Below, in pieces: positions 1 through 6,068 of a stretch of 9,029 bases of DNA. The number at the start of each line of letters is the position of its first letter. The first letter of the stretch is position 1. The translations under genes were made by a program, and so were the position numbers. Source of the stretch: CAIYYX01 sp035530135 (GTDB lineage: Bacteria; Pseudomonadota; Gammaproteobacteria; Burkholderiales; Rhodocyclaceae); NCBI GenBank assembly GCA_035530135.1, contig DATKVJ010000113.1:1-9029 (forward strand). The letters are read 5' to 3'. The notes under the pieces were generated by a model. The model was not told the origin of the DNA, ran no database searches, and saw only the letters and a program-made list of their open reading frames with translations.

Positions 1-53
1 CCTGTTTCGGCGTGGCCAAAACTGCACACGGACCATGAACCCACCACCAAACC

Positions 54-93
54 CGTCATCGCGACTGCCGCGGCCTGCGGCCTCGCAGTGACG
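54..93 (-). repeat. REP-like palindromic unit B
   Basis: Second copy of the unit, with its 31-nt core at 93 to 63 on the minus strand. The inner hairpin is GGCC (82-79), loop GCA, GGCC (75-72), flanked by CTGC (88-85) pairing with GCAG (68-65). It extends further than unit A: CGTCA (93-89) can pair with TGACG (58-54) to close the whole element. Compared with unit A, the outer stem swaps a T-A pair for a C-G pair, so pairing is kept while sequence changes. Confidence 0.7.
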
Positions 94-109
94 GCAGCGT
101 GGCGATCCA

Positions 110-140
110 GATTGCCACGGCCTTCGGCCTCGCAACGACG
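110..140 (-). repeat. REP-like palindromic unit A
   Basis: Read on the minus strand from 140 to 110, this 31-nt unit has an inner hairpin GGCC (129-126), loop GAA (125-123), GGCC (122-119), flanked by TTGC (135-132) pairing with GCAA (115-112). It matches unit B at 26 of 31 positions in the same orientation, with a 47-nt start-to-start spacing. This kind of unit, beginning CGTC and containing TGCGAGGCCG, resembles short intergenic palindromes scattered in many proteobacterial chromosomes. Confidence 0.7.
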
Positions 141-141
141 A

Positions 142-203
142 CCGGAGGAAGTCCCCATGGGACGCAGAGGAGGGTTCATGGAAAGCGTAGCGAAGCAATC
201 TCG
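142..203. repeat. Repeat fragments, one shared with the element in recG
   Basis: CCGGAGGAAGTCCCC at 142-156 is identical, in opposite orientation, to positions 1767-1781 within the recG coding sequence. After this block the two copies stay partly alike (ATGGGACGC here; TTGGGGGACCCC there) and then diverge. Further right, 181-203 contains AGCGAAGCAATCTCG, typical of another dispersed short repeat. The GGAGG here is not credible as a ribosome binding site, because no protein-like frame follows. Confidence 0.55.
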
Positions 204-249
204 GCACCGATTGGGCCTAGCCTCCTACCGGCCGCCGGGTCAGCCCTCT

Positions 250-2412
250 TCAGGCCTTGAGCAGTTCTTCGCGGCCGGCCAGCCAGCGCGCCAGGTGCGC
301 CGCGGCGGCCGACGGCTGTGCGCGCAGCAGCTCCTCGGCGGCGGCGCGCGCTTGCGCGATCAGCACCTCGTCGCCGAGATCGGCGTAGCGCAACAGCGGC
401 ACGCCGCTCTGGCGGGCGCCGATGAATTCGCCCGGACCGCGCAGCGACAGGTCGGCGCGGGCGATCTCGAAGCCGTCGGCGTTTTCAAAAATGATCTTCA
501 GCCGTTCCCGCCCCGCCTGCGACAACGGCTGGGCGTAGAGCAGGATGCAGGCGGACTCGGCGGCGCCGCGGCCGACGCGGCCGCGCAGCTGGTGCAGCTG
601 GGCCAAGCCGAAGCGCTCGGCGTGCTCGATCACCATCAGCGAGGCCCGGGGCACGTCGACGCCGACCTCGATCACCGTGGTCGAGACCAGGAGCTGGATT
701 TCTCCGGCGACGAAGGCCGCCATCACCGCCGATTTCTCCGCCGCTCTCAGGCGGCCGTGGATCAGGCCGATCGACAGCTCGGGCAGTTCGGCGACGAGGC
801 GCTCGTGGGTCTCCAGCGCGGTCTTCAATTGCAGGGTCTCGGATTCCTCGATCAGCGGGCAGACCCAGTAGGCTTGGTGGCCCGCCGCGCAGGCGGCGCG
901 CACCCGCGCCACCACCTCGTCGCGGCGGCTGTCGGCGACCAGCTTGGTCAAGACCGGCGTGCGCCCGGGCGGCAGCTCGTCCACCACCGAGACGTCCAGG
1001 TCGGCGTAATAGCTCATCGCCAGGGTGCGCGGGATCGGCGTCGCGGTCATCATCAACTGGTGCGGGCTGACGCCCTTGTGGCGCAGCGCCAGGCGCTGAT
1101 GCACGCCGAAGCGGTGCTGCTCATCGACCACGGCCAGCCCCAGGCGCGGGAAATCGACCCCGGCCTCGATCAGCGCGTGGGTACCGACCACGACCCGGGC
1201 GCTGCCCTCGCGCACCGCCGCCTGCATCGCCAGCTTCTGCGATTTTTTCAGGCTGCCCGAGAGCCAGGCCACCTCCACTCCGAGCGGCGAGAGCCAGTGC
1301 GAGAGCTTCTGCCAGTGCTGCTCGGCGAGGATTTCCGTGGGCGCCATCAGCGCCCCCTGCCAGCCGTTCTCCACCGCGGTCAGTAGCGCCAGGGCGGCGA
1401 CGACGGTCTTGCCGCTGCCGACGTCGCCCTGCAGCAGGCGCTGCATCGGATGCGGCTCGCCGAGGTCGCGCCGGATCTCCTCCCAGCAGCGCTGCTGCGC
1501 GCCGGTCAATCGGAACGGCAGGCTCGCCAGCAGACGCCCGACCAGTTCGCCGCCGGCGCTCAATACCGGGGCGCCGCGGGCGCGCCGGGCGGCGTGAGCG
1601 CGGCGCAGAGACAGCTGTTGCGCCAGCAGTTCGTCGAAGCGGATGCGGCGCCAGGCGAGATCCATCGCCTTCCCCCCATCCCCCTTCCCAAGAAAGGGGG
1701 TGACGGATGTTCGGCCGATGTCTCGGCCTCCTCGTTCCGGGCTGGCCCTGTCTTGGGGTCCCCCAAGGGGACTTCCTCCGGGGCGCGGCCCGGCGCCAGG
1801 GCCGTAGCATTGCAGCCCGGGCGGCGGCTGGTGCAGCCGGCGCACCGCCTCGGCGAAGGGCACCAGCGCCAGACGCCGGCGCAGCTCCTCGGGCAGGGTG
1901 TCGGAAAGATCGGCGCGCTCAAGCGCCTGCAGGATCAGCCGGCGCAAGGTCGCCTGGGTCAGGCCCGCGGTGGTCGGATAGACCGGGGTCAGGGCCTGCG
2001 CCAGGGTCTCGCCGGCGGCGACCGCCCGGGCGCGCGGATGCACCATCTCCGGCCCGAAGTAGCCGTCGCGCACCTCCCCGAACAGGCGCAACCGGGAACC
2101 GGGGGCGAACTGCTTCTGCTGGCTGGGGTAGAAGTTGAGCAGGCGCACCAGCAGCATCCCCGAGTCGTCGCGAACCCGGCACAGCAGCTGGCGGCGCGGG
2201 CGATACGCGACCTCGGTGCTGACCGCCTCGACCTCCAGCTGAACGGGAACGCCCGGCGGGGCCTCGGCGATAGGCGTGATCCGCGTCTCGTCCTCGTAGC
2301 GCAGCGGCAGATGCAGCACCAGGTCGGCGTCGGAAAAGAGCTCCAGCTTGGCGAGCCTGGCGGCGAGCGGCTTGGAGACGCTGCCTGGTCCCGGCGCCTC
2401 CCCGCCGCTCAC
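250..2412 (-). CDS. recG: ATP-dependent DNA helicase RecG, with in-frame insertion
   Basis: RecG is a superfamily 2 double-stranded DNA translocase that remodels stalled replication forks and branched recombination intermediates. The 720-residue product has the N-terminal OB/wedge region (about 1-195), then the helicase core: Walker A GDVGSGKT at 329-336, DEQH box at 430-433, TATP at 456-459 and QLRGRVGR (motif VI) at 608-615, with the usual C-terminal tail. All motor motifs are intact. The start is a GTG, 24 nt after the ridA stop, with GGAAGTGAG upstream; the nearby upstream ATG reaches a stop within a few codons. The family is usually near 680-700 residues. The excess lies at residues 203-249, where PPPG and AWRR are 53 residues apart instead of about 12-13 in the relatives I recall, and the DNA there is a repeat element. 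It is the last gene of the minus-strand cluster. Identity is certain; activity with the extra loop is presumed. Confidence 0.97.
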   Translation of the reverse strand: MSGGEAPGPGSVSKPLAARLAKLELFSDADLVLHLPLRYEDETRITPIAEAPPGVPVQLEVEAVSTEVAYRPRRQLLCRVRDDSGMLLVRLLNFYPSQQKQFAPGSRLRLFGEVRDGYFGPEMVHPRARAVAAGETLAQALTPVYPTTAGLTQATLRRLILQALERADLSDTLPEELRRRLALVPFAEAVRRLHQPPPGLQCYGPGAGPRPGGSPLGGPQDRASPERGGRDIGRTSVTPFLGKGDGGKAMDLAWRRIRFDELLAQQLSLRRAHAARRARGAPVLSAGGELVGRLLASLPFRLTGAQQRCWEEIRRDLGEPHPMQRLLQGDVGSGKTVVAALALLTAVENGWQGALMAPTEILAEQHWQKLSHWLSPLGVEVAWLSGSLKKSQKLAMQAAVREGSARVVVGTHALIEAGVDFPRLGLAVVDEQHRFGVHQRLALRHKGVSPHQLMMTATPIPRTLAMSYYADLDVSVVDELPPGRTPVLTKLVADSRRDEVVARVRAACAAGHQAYWVCPLIEESETLQLKTALETHERLVAELPELSIGLIHGRLRAAEKSAVMAAFVAGEIQLLVSTTVIEVGVDVPRASLMVIEHAERFGLAQLHQLRGRVGRGAAESACILLYAQPLSQAGRERLKIIFENADGFEIARADLSLRGPGEFIGARQSGVPLLRYADLGDEVLIAQARAAAEELLRAQPSAAAAHLARWLAGREELLKA
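1666..1806 (-). repeat. Palindromic element embedded in frame in recG
   Basis: This part of recG (residues about 203-249, rich in Gly, Pro and Arg) does not look like RecG and consists of stacked hairpins: CCCCCTT (1680-1686) with AAGGGGG (1694-1700); GGCCGA (1713-1718) with TCGGCC (1723-1728); CTTGGGG (1752-1758) with CCCCAAG (1761-1767). It also carries the 15-nt block (1767-1781) found in opposite orientation at 142-156 outside the gene. The frame stays open through it. Boundaries are approximate, judged from where RecG-like sequence stops and resumes. I infer insertion of an intergenic-type repeat; expansion of local sequence is the alternative. Confidence 0.7.
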
Positions 2413-2436
2413 GCTTCAGCGCTCACTTCCGACCAT

Positions 2437-2823
2437 TCAAGCCTCGTCGCACACCAGGATGGCATCGGCCTCGACCAGGGCGCCGCGCGGCAGCTCCTTC
2501 ACGCCCACCGCGGCGCGGGCCGGATAGGGCTGCTTGAGGTAGCGCGCCATCGCCTCGTTCACCCGGGCGAAGTGGCCGAGGTCGGTGAGGTAGATGTTGA
2601 ACTTGACCGCGTCGTCGAGCGTGGCGCCCGCTGCTGCGGCCACCGCCTTGAGGTTCTCGAAGACGCGCACGATCTGCGCGTCTATGCCCGCTTCGAGCTG
2701 CATGCTGGCGGGGTCCAGACCGATCTGGCCGGACAGGTAGATCGTCGCGCCTGAGCGCACCGCCTGCGAATAGGTGCCGATGGCGGCCGGGGCGGCTGCG
2801 GTGGCGATGATCTGTCGTTTCAT
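2437..2823 (-). CDS. ridA: RidA family 2-iminobutanoate/2-iminopropanoate deaminase
   Basis: RidA (YjgF/YER057c/UK114 family) hydrolyses reactive enamine/imine intermediates released by PLP enzymes such as threonine dehydratase, giving 2-oxoacids and ammonia, and so protects PLP enzymes in the cytosol. At 128 residues it has normal length. It shows the N-terminal AIGTYSQAV motif, YLSGQIG at about 29-35, the PARAAVGVKELPRGALVEADAI segment with the conserved substrate-binding arginine, and the acidic residue near the C-terminus. The protein normally forms a trimer with active sites at subunit interfaces. The start is supported by a strong AAGGAG 8 nt before the ATG. It lies 41 nt after the SPOR gene and 24 nt before recG, so co-transcription is likely. 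A ridA-recG pairing is common in proteobacteria. Confidence 0.95.
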   Translation of the reverse strand: MKRQIIATAAAPAAIGTYSQAVRSGATIYLSGQIGLDPASMQLEAGIDAQIVRVFENLKAVAAAAGATLDDAVKFNIYLTDLGHFARVNEAMARYLKQPYPARAAVGVKELPRGALVEADAILVCDEA

Positions 2824-2864
2824 TTGGGTTTCTCCTTGATGCGCGAACTCGCGGCCGATGGCCG

Positions 2865-3605
2865 CTACTTTTTCACCGCCAGCAGCACGCCCGGCTCCAT
2901 GCCCAGTTGCTTGAGCTTGGTGCGCGCCGCCTCGGCCTCGCGCCGGGTCTTGAAGGGGCCGACTTGGACGCGCGCCTCGATTTGCGAAGGAATGCCGTTC
3001 AACTCGAGTTTGGCCCGCAGTTCCTCGGCATTGGCGGTGTTGTTGAACACCCCCAGCTGCAGCACGAAATGGCGCACCGCCTCCGCCGCCCGGGTCAGCG
3101 GCCGCGACGCCGGCGCGCCGACGTGCGGCATCTTCGCCAGCGCCGCGGCGGGCTCCGGGCTCTTGGCGGCGACCGGCTCGGAGGGCCGCATCATCGCGTC
3201 GCGCGCGCGGGCAGGCTTGGTCAATGGCCGCTCGGGCTTTTTCTCCGGGGTGGGGGTGGGCGGACCCGACATCTCCTGCTCGGCCGGTGCCGATGGCGCT
3301 GCCGCCGCCAGATCCGACGGCGCGGCCTCTGGCGGTTGGGCCGCCTGAGGCGGCGGTGCTGCCTCGGGTGGCGGGGCCGCCTCCGGCGCCGCCGCGGGCG
3401 GCGCGCTGGCCAGCTTCTTGGGCGGCGGCGCATTGAGCGTATCGAACACCGCCAGGACGCCGAGCAGGGCGGCGATCAGCACGCCGGCAAGCGCGGCGCG
3501 GCGCAGCAGACGGCGGCGCAACTCGCCTTCGTCGTTCTCAGGCGCCGCCGCTTCGGTCCCGGTCGCGGCGGGATGAGCGGAATCAGAGGGGGGGGTTCTC
3601 GCCAT
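2865..3605 (-). CDS. SPOR domain membrane protein
   Basis: SPOR domains bind peptidoglycan glycan strands lacking stem peptides, often at the division septum. From the ATG at 3605 the product has 246 residues: a short charged cytoplasmic N-terminus with a basic patch RRRLLRRA (about 30-37), one membrane segment (about 38-55), a long Pro/Ala-rich periplasmic linker with repeated PPPEAAPPP-like units (about 58-130), and a C-terminal SPOR domain (about 176-246) with HFVLQLGVFNN and the second repeat-like strand RVQVGPFKTRREAEAARTKL. This is a type II single-pass layout like FtsN or DedD. The frame is open farther upstream to 3698, but I chose 3605 because AGGAG precedes it by 10 nt and the extra residues lie over the DUF2802 gene and look unlike this family. 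It overlaps that gene by 23 nt, suggesting coupled translation. The exact role is unknown. Confidence 0.88.
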   Translation of the reverse strand: MARTPPSDSAHPAATGTEAAAPENDEGELRRRLLRRAALAGVLIAALLGVLAVFDTLNAPPPKKLASAPPAAAPEAAPPPEAAPPPQAAQPPEAAPSDLAAAAPSAPAEQEMSGPPTPTPEKKPERPLTKPARARDAMMRPSEPVAAKSPEPAAALAKMPHVGAPASRPLTRAAEAVRHFVLQLGVFNNTANAEELRAKLELNGIPSQIEARVQVGPFKTRREAEAARTKLKQLGMEPGVLLAVKK

Positions 3606-4074
3606 AGTCTTCGTACTCCTGCTTGTTTCGGCTGAGCGCCAGGACCAGTTCTGCCTCGCCGACGGATATGCCGCACTGGTCGGCGATGTCCTGTGCATCC
3701 CGGCCGCGCTGCGCCAGCATCATCGCCTCGTTGTACTGCGGCGAAACTCGGCGCGCCGCCTTCATCAGCTTCAACTCCTCCTTGAGCGCCGCGACTTCGC
3801 CGCGCAGCTGCTGCAACTCGGCCTCGACGCCGGAGCGAAACAGCTGCTCGCCGAACTCGGAAGCCTGACCGAGCGCCAGCGCAGGCTCAGGCTCCCTGGC
3901 CTCCTTGGCGGGCTTCGGCTCCTTCTTCGGCTTCGGCGCCGAAGCCGGCGAGGCATCCCGATGCAGGCGCCGATTGACCTGGGCCAGCCGCAGCAATGCC
4001 ACCAGCAGATAGACCGCGGCCAACGCGAGCCCGACCAGGATCAGGTCGCGCAGGCCGATTCCGGAGAAATCCAT
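3583..4074 (-). CDS. DUF2802 domain membrane-anchored protein
   Basis: Function is not established. The 163-residue product has one hydrophobic N-terminal segment (about 9-30), a Lys/Pro/Ala/Glu linker (about 40-66), a predicted coiled coil (about 82-106, ELQQLRGEVAALKEELKLM) and a C-terminal DUF2802-type module (about 111-150). That module contains NEAMMLAQRGRDAQDIADQC followed by GISVGEAELVLALSR, which reads like a helix-turn-helix fold used to sense or bind a partner; DNA binding is not demonstrated. DUF2802 proteins also occur near chemotaxis and motility genes in gammaproteobacteria, but no such genes are seen here. The ATG is preceded by GAGGGCGGAAACAAC, giving a usable ribosome binding site. 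Its 3' end overlaps the SPOR gene by 23 nt. Both proteins share the plan of anchor, flexible linker and terminal domain, so they may act together at the envelope; this is inference. Confidence 0.82.
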   Translation of the reverse strand: MDFSGIGLRDLILVGLALAAVYLLVALLRLAQVNRRLHRDASPASAPKPKKEPKPAKEAREPEPALALGQASEFGEQLFRSGVEAELQQLRGEVAALKEELKLMKAARRVSPQYNEAMMLAQRGRDAQDIADQCGISVGEAELVLALSRNKQEYEDYGENPPL

Positions 4075-4089
4075 GTTGTTTCCGCCCTC

Positions 4090-4173
4090 TCAAGCCGAAC
4101 TCGCGGGCAGCGCCTGATCGATATCGCACAGGATATCATCGAGCGTTTCGATGCCGTGAGGGCGGTCTGGCAT
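4090..4173 (-). CDS. Possible small 27-codon reading frame
   Basis: An ATG at 4173 opens a 27-residue frame beginning MPDRPHGIETLDDIL and ending ALPASSA, with a TGA at 4090-4092 only 15 nt before the DUF2802 start. The composition is acidic and helix-like (LDDILCDIDQAL) rather than the Arg-rich look of shadow frames in this DNA, and its stop codon abuts the DUF2802 ribosome binding site, as a leader or small co-translated gene would. There is no strong Shine-Dalgarno sequence before its ATG. I do not recognise it. It could be a decayed remnant of a longer gene or chance. Confidence 0.25.
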   Translation of the reverse strand: MPDRPHGIETLDDILCDIDQALPASSA

Positions 4174-4226
4174 GGGCGGACGTCGTCGCGTGGCAGGAGC
4201 GCGGGCAGATTCCCCGCAATACGGCG

Positions 4227-4255
4227 ATAATAGACAAGACCCCGGCCCCGATAAA
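4227..4255 (-). promoter_or_regulatory. Candidate sigma70 promoter for the DUF2802-recG operon
   Basis: On the minus strand, TTTATC (4255-4250) and TATTAT (4232-4227) are separated by exactly 17 nt. The -10 matches TATAAT at five of six positions, while the -35 is weak (three of six). The predicted start would fall near 4220, leaving about 145 nt of leader before the DUF2802 ATG, or about 45 nt before the possible small frame. This is an AT-rich island in otherwise GC-rich DNA. No plus-strand promoter of similar quality is evident for the ThDP gene in the same 260-nt region. Confidence 0.35.
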
Positions 4256-4334
4256 TGACGAGCAGAGCCCGGTTTACCCCTTGTATTAAAGCTGGAAAAG
4301 GCGTTCCACCCCGAACCGATAAGGGAGTAGCGGC

Positions 4335-6068
4335 ATGAAGAAAACCGGCGCCTGGCTCGCGGTCCATGCCCTCGAACAGCTCGGGGTCGGATACACCTTC
4401 GGCATCCCCGGGGTGCATAACACCGAGTTCTACGACGAGCTCAACAACTCGAAACAGATCACCCCGATCCTGGTCACCCACGAAGGCGCCGCCGCCTTCA
4501 TGGCCGATGCGCTGTCCCGGGTCTCGGACGGCATCGGGACCCTGGCGATCGTGCCGGCCGCCGGCTTCACCCACGCCGCCAGCGGCATCGGCGAGGCGTT
4601 CCTCGCCGGCATCCCGATGCTGGTGATTACCGGCGGTATCCGCAGCGATTCCGAAAAACACTATCAGCTGCACGAGATCGACCAGTTGGAACTGGCCCGG
4701 CCGCTGACCAAAGCGGCATTCCGCGTCCTGCGCCATGCGGACGTGGTGCCGACGATCTTCGCCGCCTACCATATCGCCACCTCGGGCGAGCCCGGGCCGG
4801 TGCTGGTCGAGCTGCCGGTCAATCTCCAGCTCCTCCCCGGCGAGGTCGGCCCGGAGCTGCCGCGCTGGCAGCCGGCGGCGGGCGCGCCCTTCGGCGACCA
4901 GGCGGGCATAGTGCGGGCCGCCGATCTGCTGCTCGCCGCCCGGCGGCCGGGGCTGTTCCTGGGCTGGGGCGCGCGCCACGCCGTCGCAGAGACCACCACC
5001 ATCGCCGAATGGCTGAACGCCCCGGTCGCCACGACGCTGCAGGGCCTGGCCGCCTTCCCCGCCGATCATCCGCTCCACGCCGGCTTCAGCTTCGGTCCGG
5101 CGGCGGTGCCGGCGGCGCGCAATGCCTTTCGCGACTGCGACTGCCTGCTCGCGGCGGGCGCCCGCTTCGGCGAGATCGCCACCGGCAGCTTCGGCGTGAA
5201 GGTGCCCGCCGCGCTGATCCACGCGGACATCAACCCGGCGGTGTTCGACGTCAATTACCCGGCGCAGGTGAAGCTGGAAGGCGACGCCCGGGAGGTGCTG
5301 GCGGCACTGCTGGCGGAACTGGTGCGGCGCGGGGATAAGCCGGACAGGGCCTCGCCGGCAGAACAGATTGCCCGCGACAAGCGCGCCTACAGCGACGAGT
5401 GGCTCGCCCACGACAGCCGCGGCCGCGTCAATCCCGGACGCTTCTTCGCCGAGCTGCGCTCCCGGGTGCCGAATGACGCCATCGCCGTGGTCGACGACGG
5501 CAACCACACCTACCTCACCGCGGAGCTCTTCCCGGTGCGCCGGGGCGGCCGCCTGATCGTGCCCACCGATTTCAACGCCATGGGCTACGCCACGCCGGCG
5601 GCCATCGGCGCCAAGCTGGCGCAGCCCGCGAACGAGGTGTTCGCCATCGTCGGCGACGGCGCCTTCATGATGAGCTGCATGGAAATCGTTACCGCCGCGA
5701 GCCTGGGCCTGGGCATCGTCTATTACGTCTTCCACGACGGCGAGCTGTCGCAGATCGCCCAGGCCCAGGAGATCCCCTACCAGCGCAAGCCCTGCTCGAC
5801 CCTGGGCAAGATAAACCTGGAGGGCGTGGCGCTGGCCACCGGCGCGGCCTATGTCGTCATGATGGATGACGGCGCCATCGCCGCCGCGATTCGTGAGGCC
5901 AGGGGCATCGCCGCGACCGGCAGGCCGGTGATCGTCGATGTCGCCATCGACTATTCGAAGCGGACCGCCTTCACCCAAGGCGTGATGAAGACCAATTTCC
6001 GGCGCTTTCCGCTGGCGCAGCGGCTGCGCATGGCGGCCCGGGCGCTGAAGCGCAGGCTCACCTCATAG
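4335..6068 (+). CDS. Thiamine-diphosphate enzyme, acetolactate synthase-like
   Basis: This 577-residue cytosolic protein has the three-domain layout of the pyruvate oxidase/acetolactate synthase/decarboxylase superfamily, which uses ThDP to act on 2-oxoacids. The N-terminal Pyr domain carries the cofactor-activating glutamate (E50 in VTHEGAAAFMADAL). The middle domain spans about 188-335. The C-terminal PP domain has the cofactor motif GDGAF (440-444) ending in FHDGELSQ (466-473). Metal binding would use D441 and D468, where many relatives have Asn; catabolic acetolactate synthases of the AlsS type also have Asp there. The tail (about 551-577) is an unusual basic amphipathic stretch ending AQRLRMAARALKRRL. 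AAGGGAG lies 7 nt before the ATG. No small regulatory subunit gene is adjacent, which argues against biosynthetic IlvB. The substrate is unclear: acetolactate synthase, pyruvate oxidase and 2-oxoacid decarboxylase are all possible. It converges on yciA with a 6-nt overlap. Confidence 0.85.
   Translation: MKKTGAWLAVHALEQLGVGYTFGIPGVHNTEFYDELNNSKQITPILVTHEGAAAFMADALSRVSDGIGTLAIVPAAGFTHAASGIGEAFLAGIPMLVITGGIRSDSEKHYQLHEIDQLELARPLTKAAFRVLRHADVVPTIFAAYHIATSGEPGPVLVELPVNLQLLPGEVGPELPRWQPAAGAPFGDQAGIVRAADLLLAARRPGLFLGWGARHAVAETTTIAEWLNAPVATTLQGLAAFPADHPLHAGFSFGPAAVPAARNAFRDCDCLLAAGARFGEIATGSFGVKVPAALIHADINPAVFDVNYPAQVKLEGDAREVLAALLAELVRRGDKPDRASPAEQIARDKRAYSDEWLAHDSRGRVNPGRFFAELRSRVPNDAIAVVDDGNHTYLTAELFPVRRGGRLIVPTDFNAMGYATPAAIGAKLAQPANEVFAIVGDGAFMMSCMEIVTAASLGLGIVYYVFHDGELSQIAQAQEIPYQRKPCSTLGKINLEGVALATGAAYVVMMDDGAIAAAIREARGIAATGRPVIVDVAIDYSKRTAFTQGVMKTNFRRFPLAQRLRMAARALKRRLTS

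Larger units (their letters stand above)
1..249. other. Gene-free region with repeat mosaic downstream of recG
   Basis: No reading frame here has a credible start, ribosome binding site or recognisable protein. The stretch holds two palindromic units (63-93 and 110-140), a block CCGGAGGAAGTCCCC (142-156) that recurs inside recG, and a fragment at 181-203 containing AGCGAAGCAATCTCG, which resembles dispersed intergenic repeats seen in many proteobacteria. Positions 1-53 show nothing I can interpret. I see no clear hairpin followed by a T-run that would end recG transcription. The short palindrome CCGG-CGG-CCGG read on the minus strand just past the recG stop is too small to call. Confidence 0.6.
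4075..4334. other. Divergent intergenic region between DUF2802 and ThDP genes
   Basis: About 260 nt separating the left minus-strand operon from the plus-strand ThDP enzyme. Besides the possible small frame (4090-4173) and the candidate minus-strand promoter, the right part (4220-4334) is relatively AT-rich and contains TAGACA at 4231-4236 and TATTAA at 4284-4289. These fragments do not pair into a properly spaced plus-strand sigma70 promoter. I see no operator palindrome or riboswitch-like structure I could name. Confidence 0.5.

Noticed and set aside
54..140. CRISPR array
   Set aside because: Only two imperfect units at a single 47-nt period, each a palindrome with a 16-nt gap; no further repeats or spacers and no cas genes.
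1666..1806. recG as a frameshifted or broken gene
   Set aside because: The frame remains open and RecG-like sequence resumes correctly in the same frame on both sides, with all helicase motifs intact, so pseudogene status is not supported.
88..2754. Long plus-strand frames (432 and 434 residues) over recG and ridA
   Set aside because: They mirror the minus-strand genes, have no domain similarity I can see and lack ribosome binding sites.
3340..3425. Repeat expansion in the SPOR gene linker as a mobile repeat
   Set aside because: The GC-rich repetition simply encodes Pro/Ala-rich linker units, which are usual in SPOR proteins; no palindromic or dispersed-repeat character is evident.
3606..3698. 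Earlier ATG extending the SPOR protein by 31 residues
   Set aside because: The added residues lie over the DUF2802 gene and look like out-of-frame translation. The ATG at 3605 has AGGAG upstream and gives a normal short cytoplasmic head before the membrane segment.
4231..4289. Plus-strand sigma70 promoter for the ThDP gene (TAGACA with downstream AT-rich hexamers)
   Set aside because: TAGACA is a fair -35, but the only -10-like hexamers lie about 14-15 nt or much farther downstream and match poorly, so I did not annotate it.
4041..5978. 645-residue open frame on the minus strand opposite the ThDP gene
   Set aside because: The translation is rich in Gly, Arg, His and Asp with no recognisable domain. 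It is antisense to a gene with clear catalytic motifs and arises because GC-rich third positions suppress stops on the other strand.
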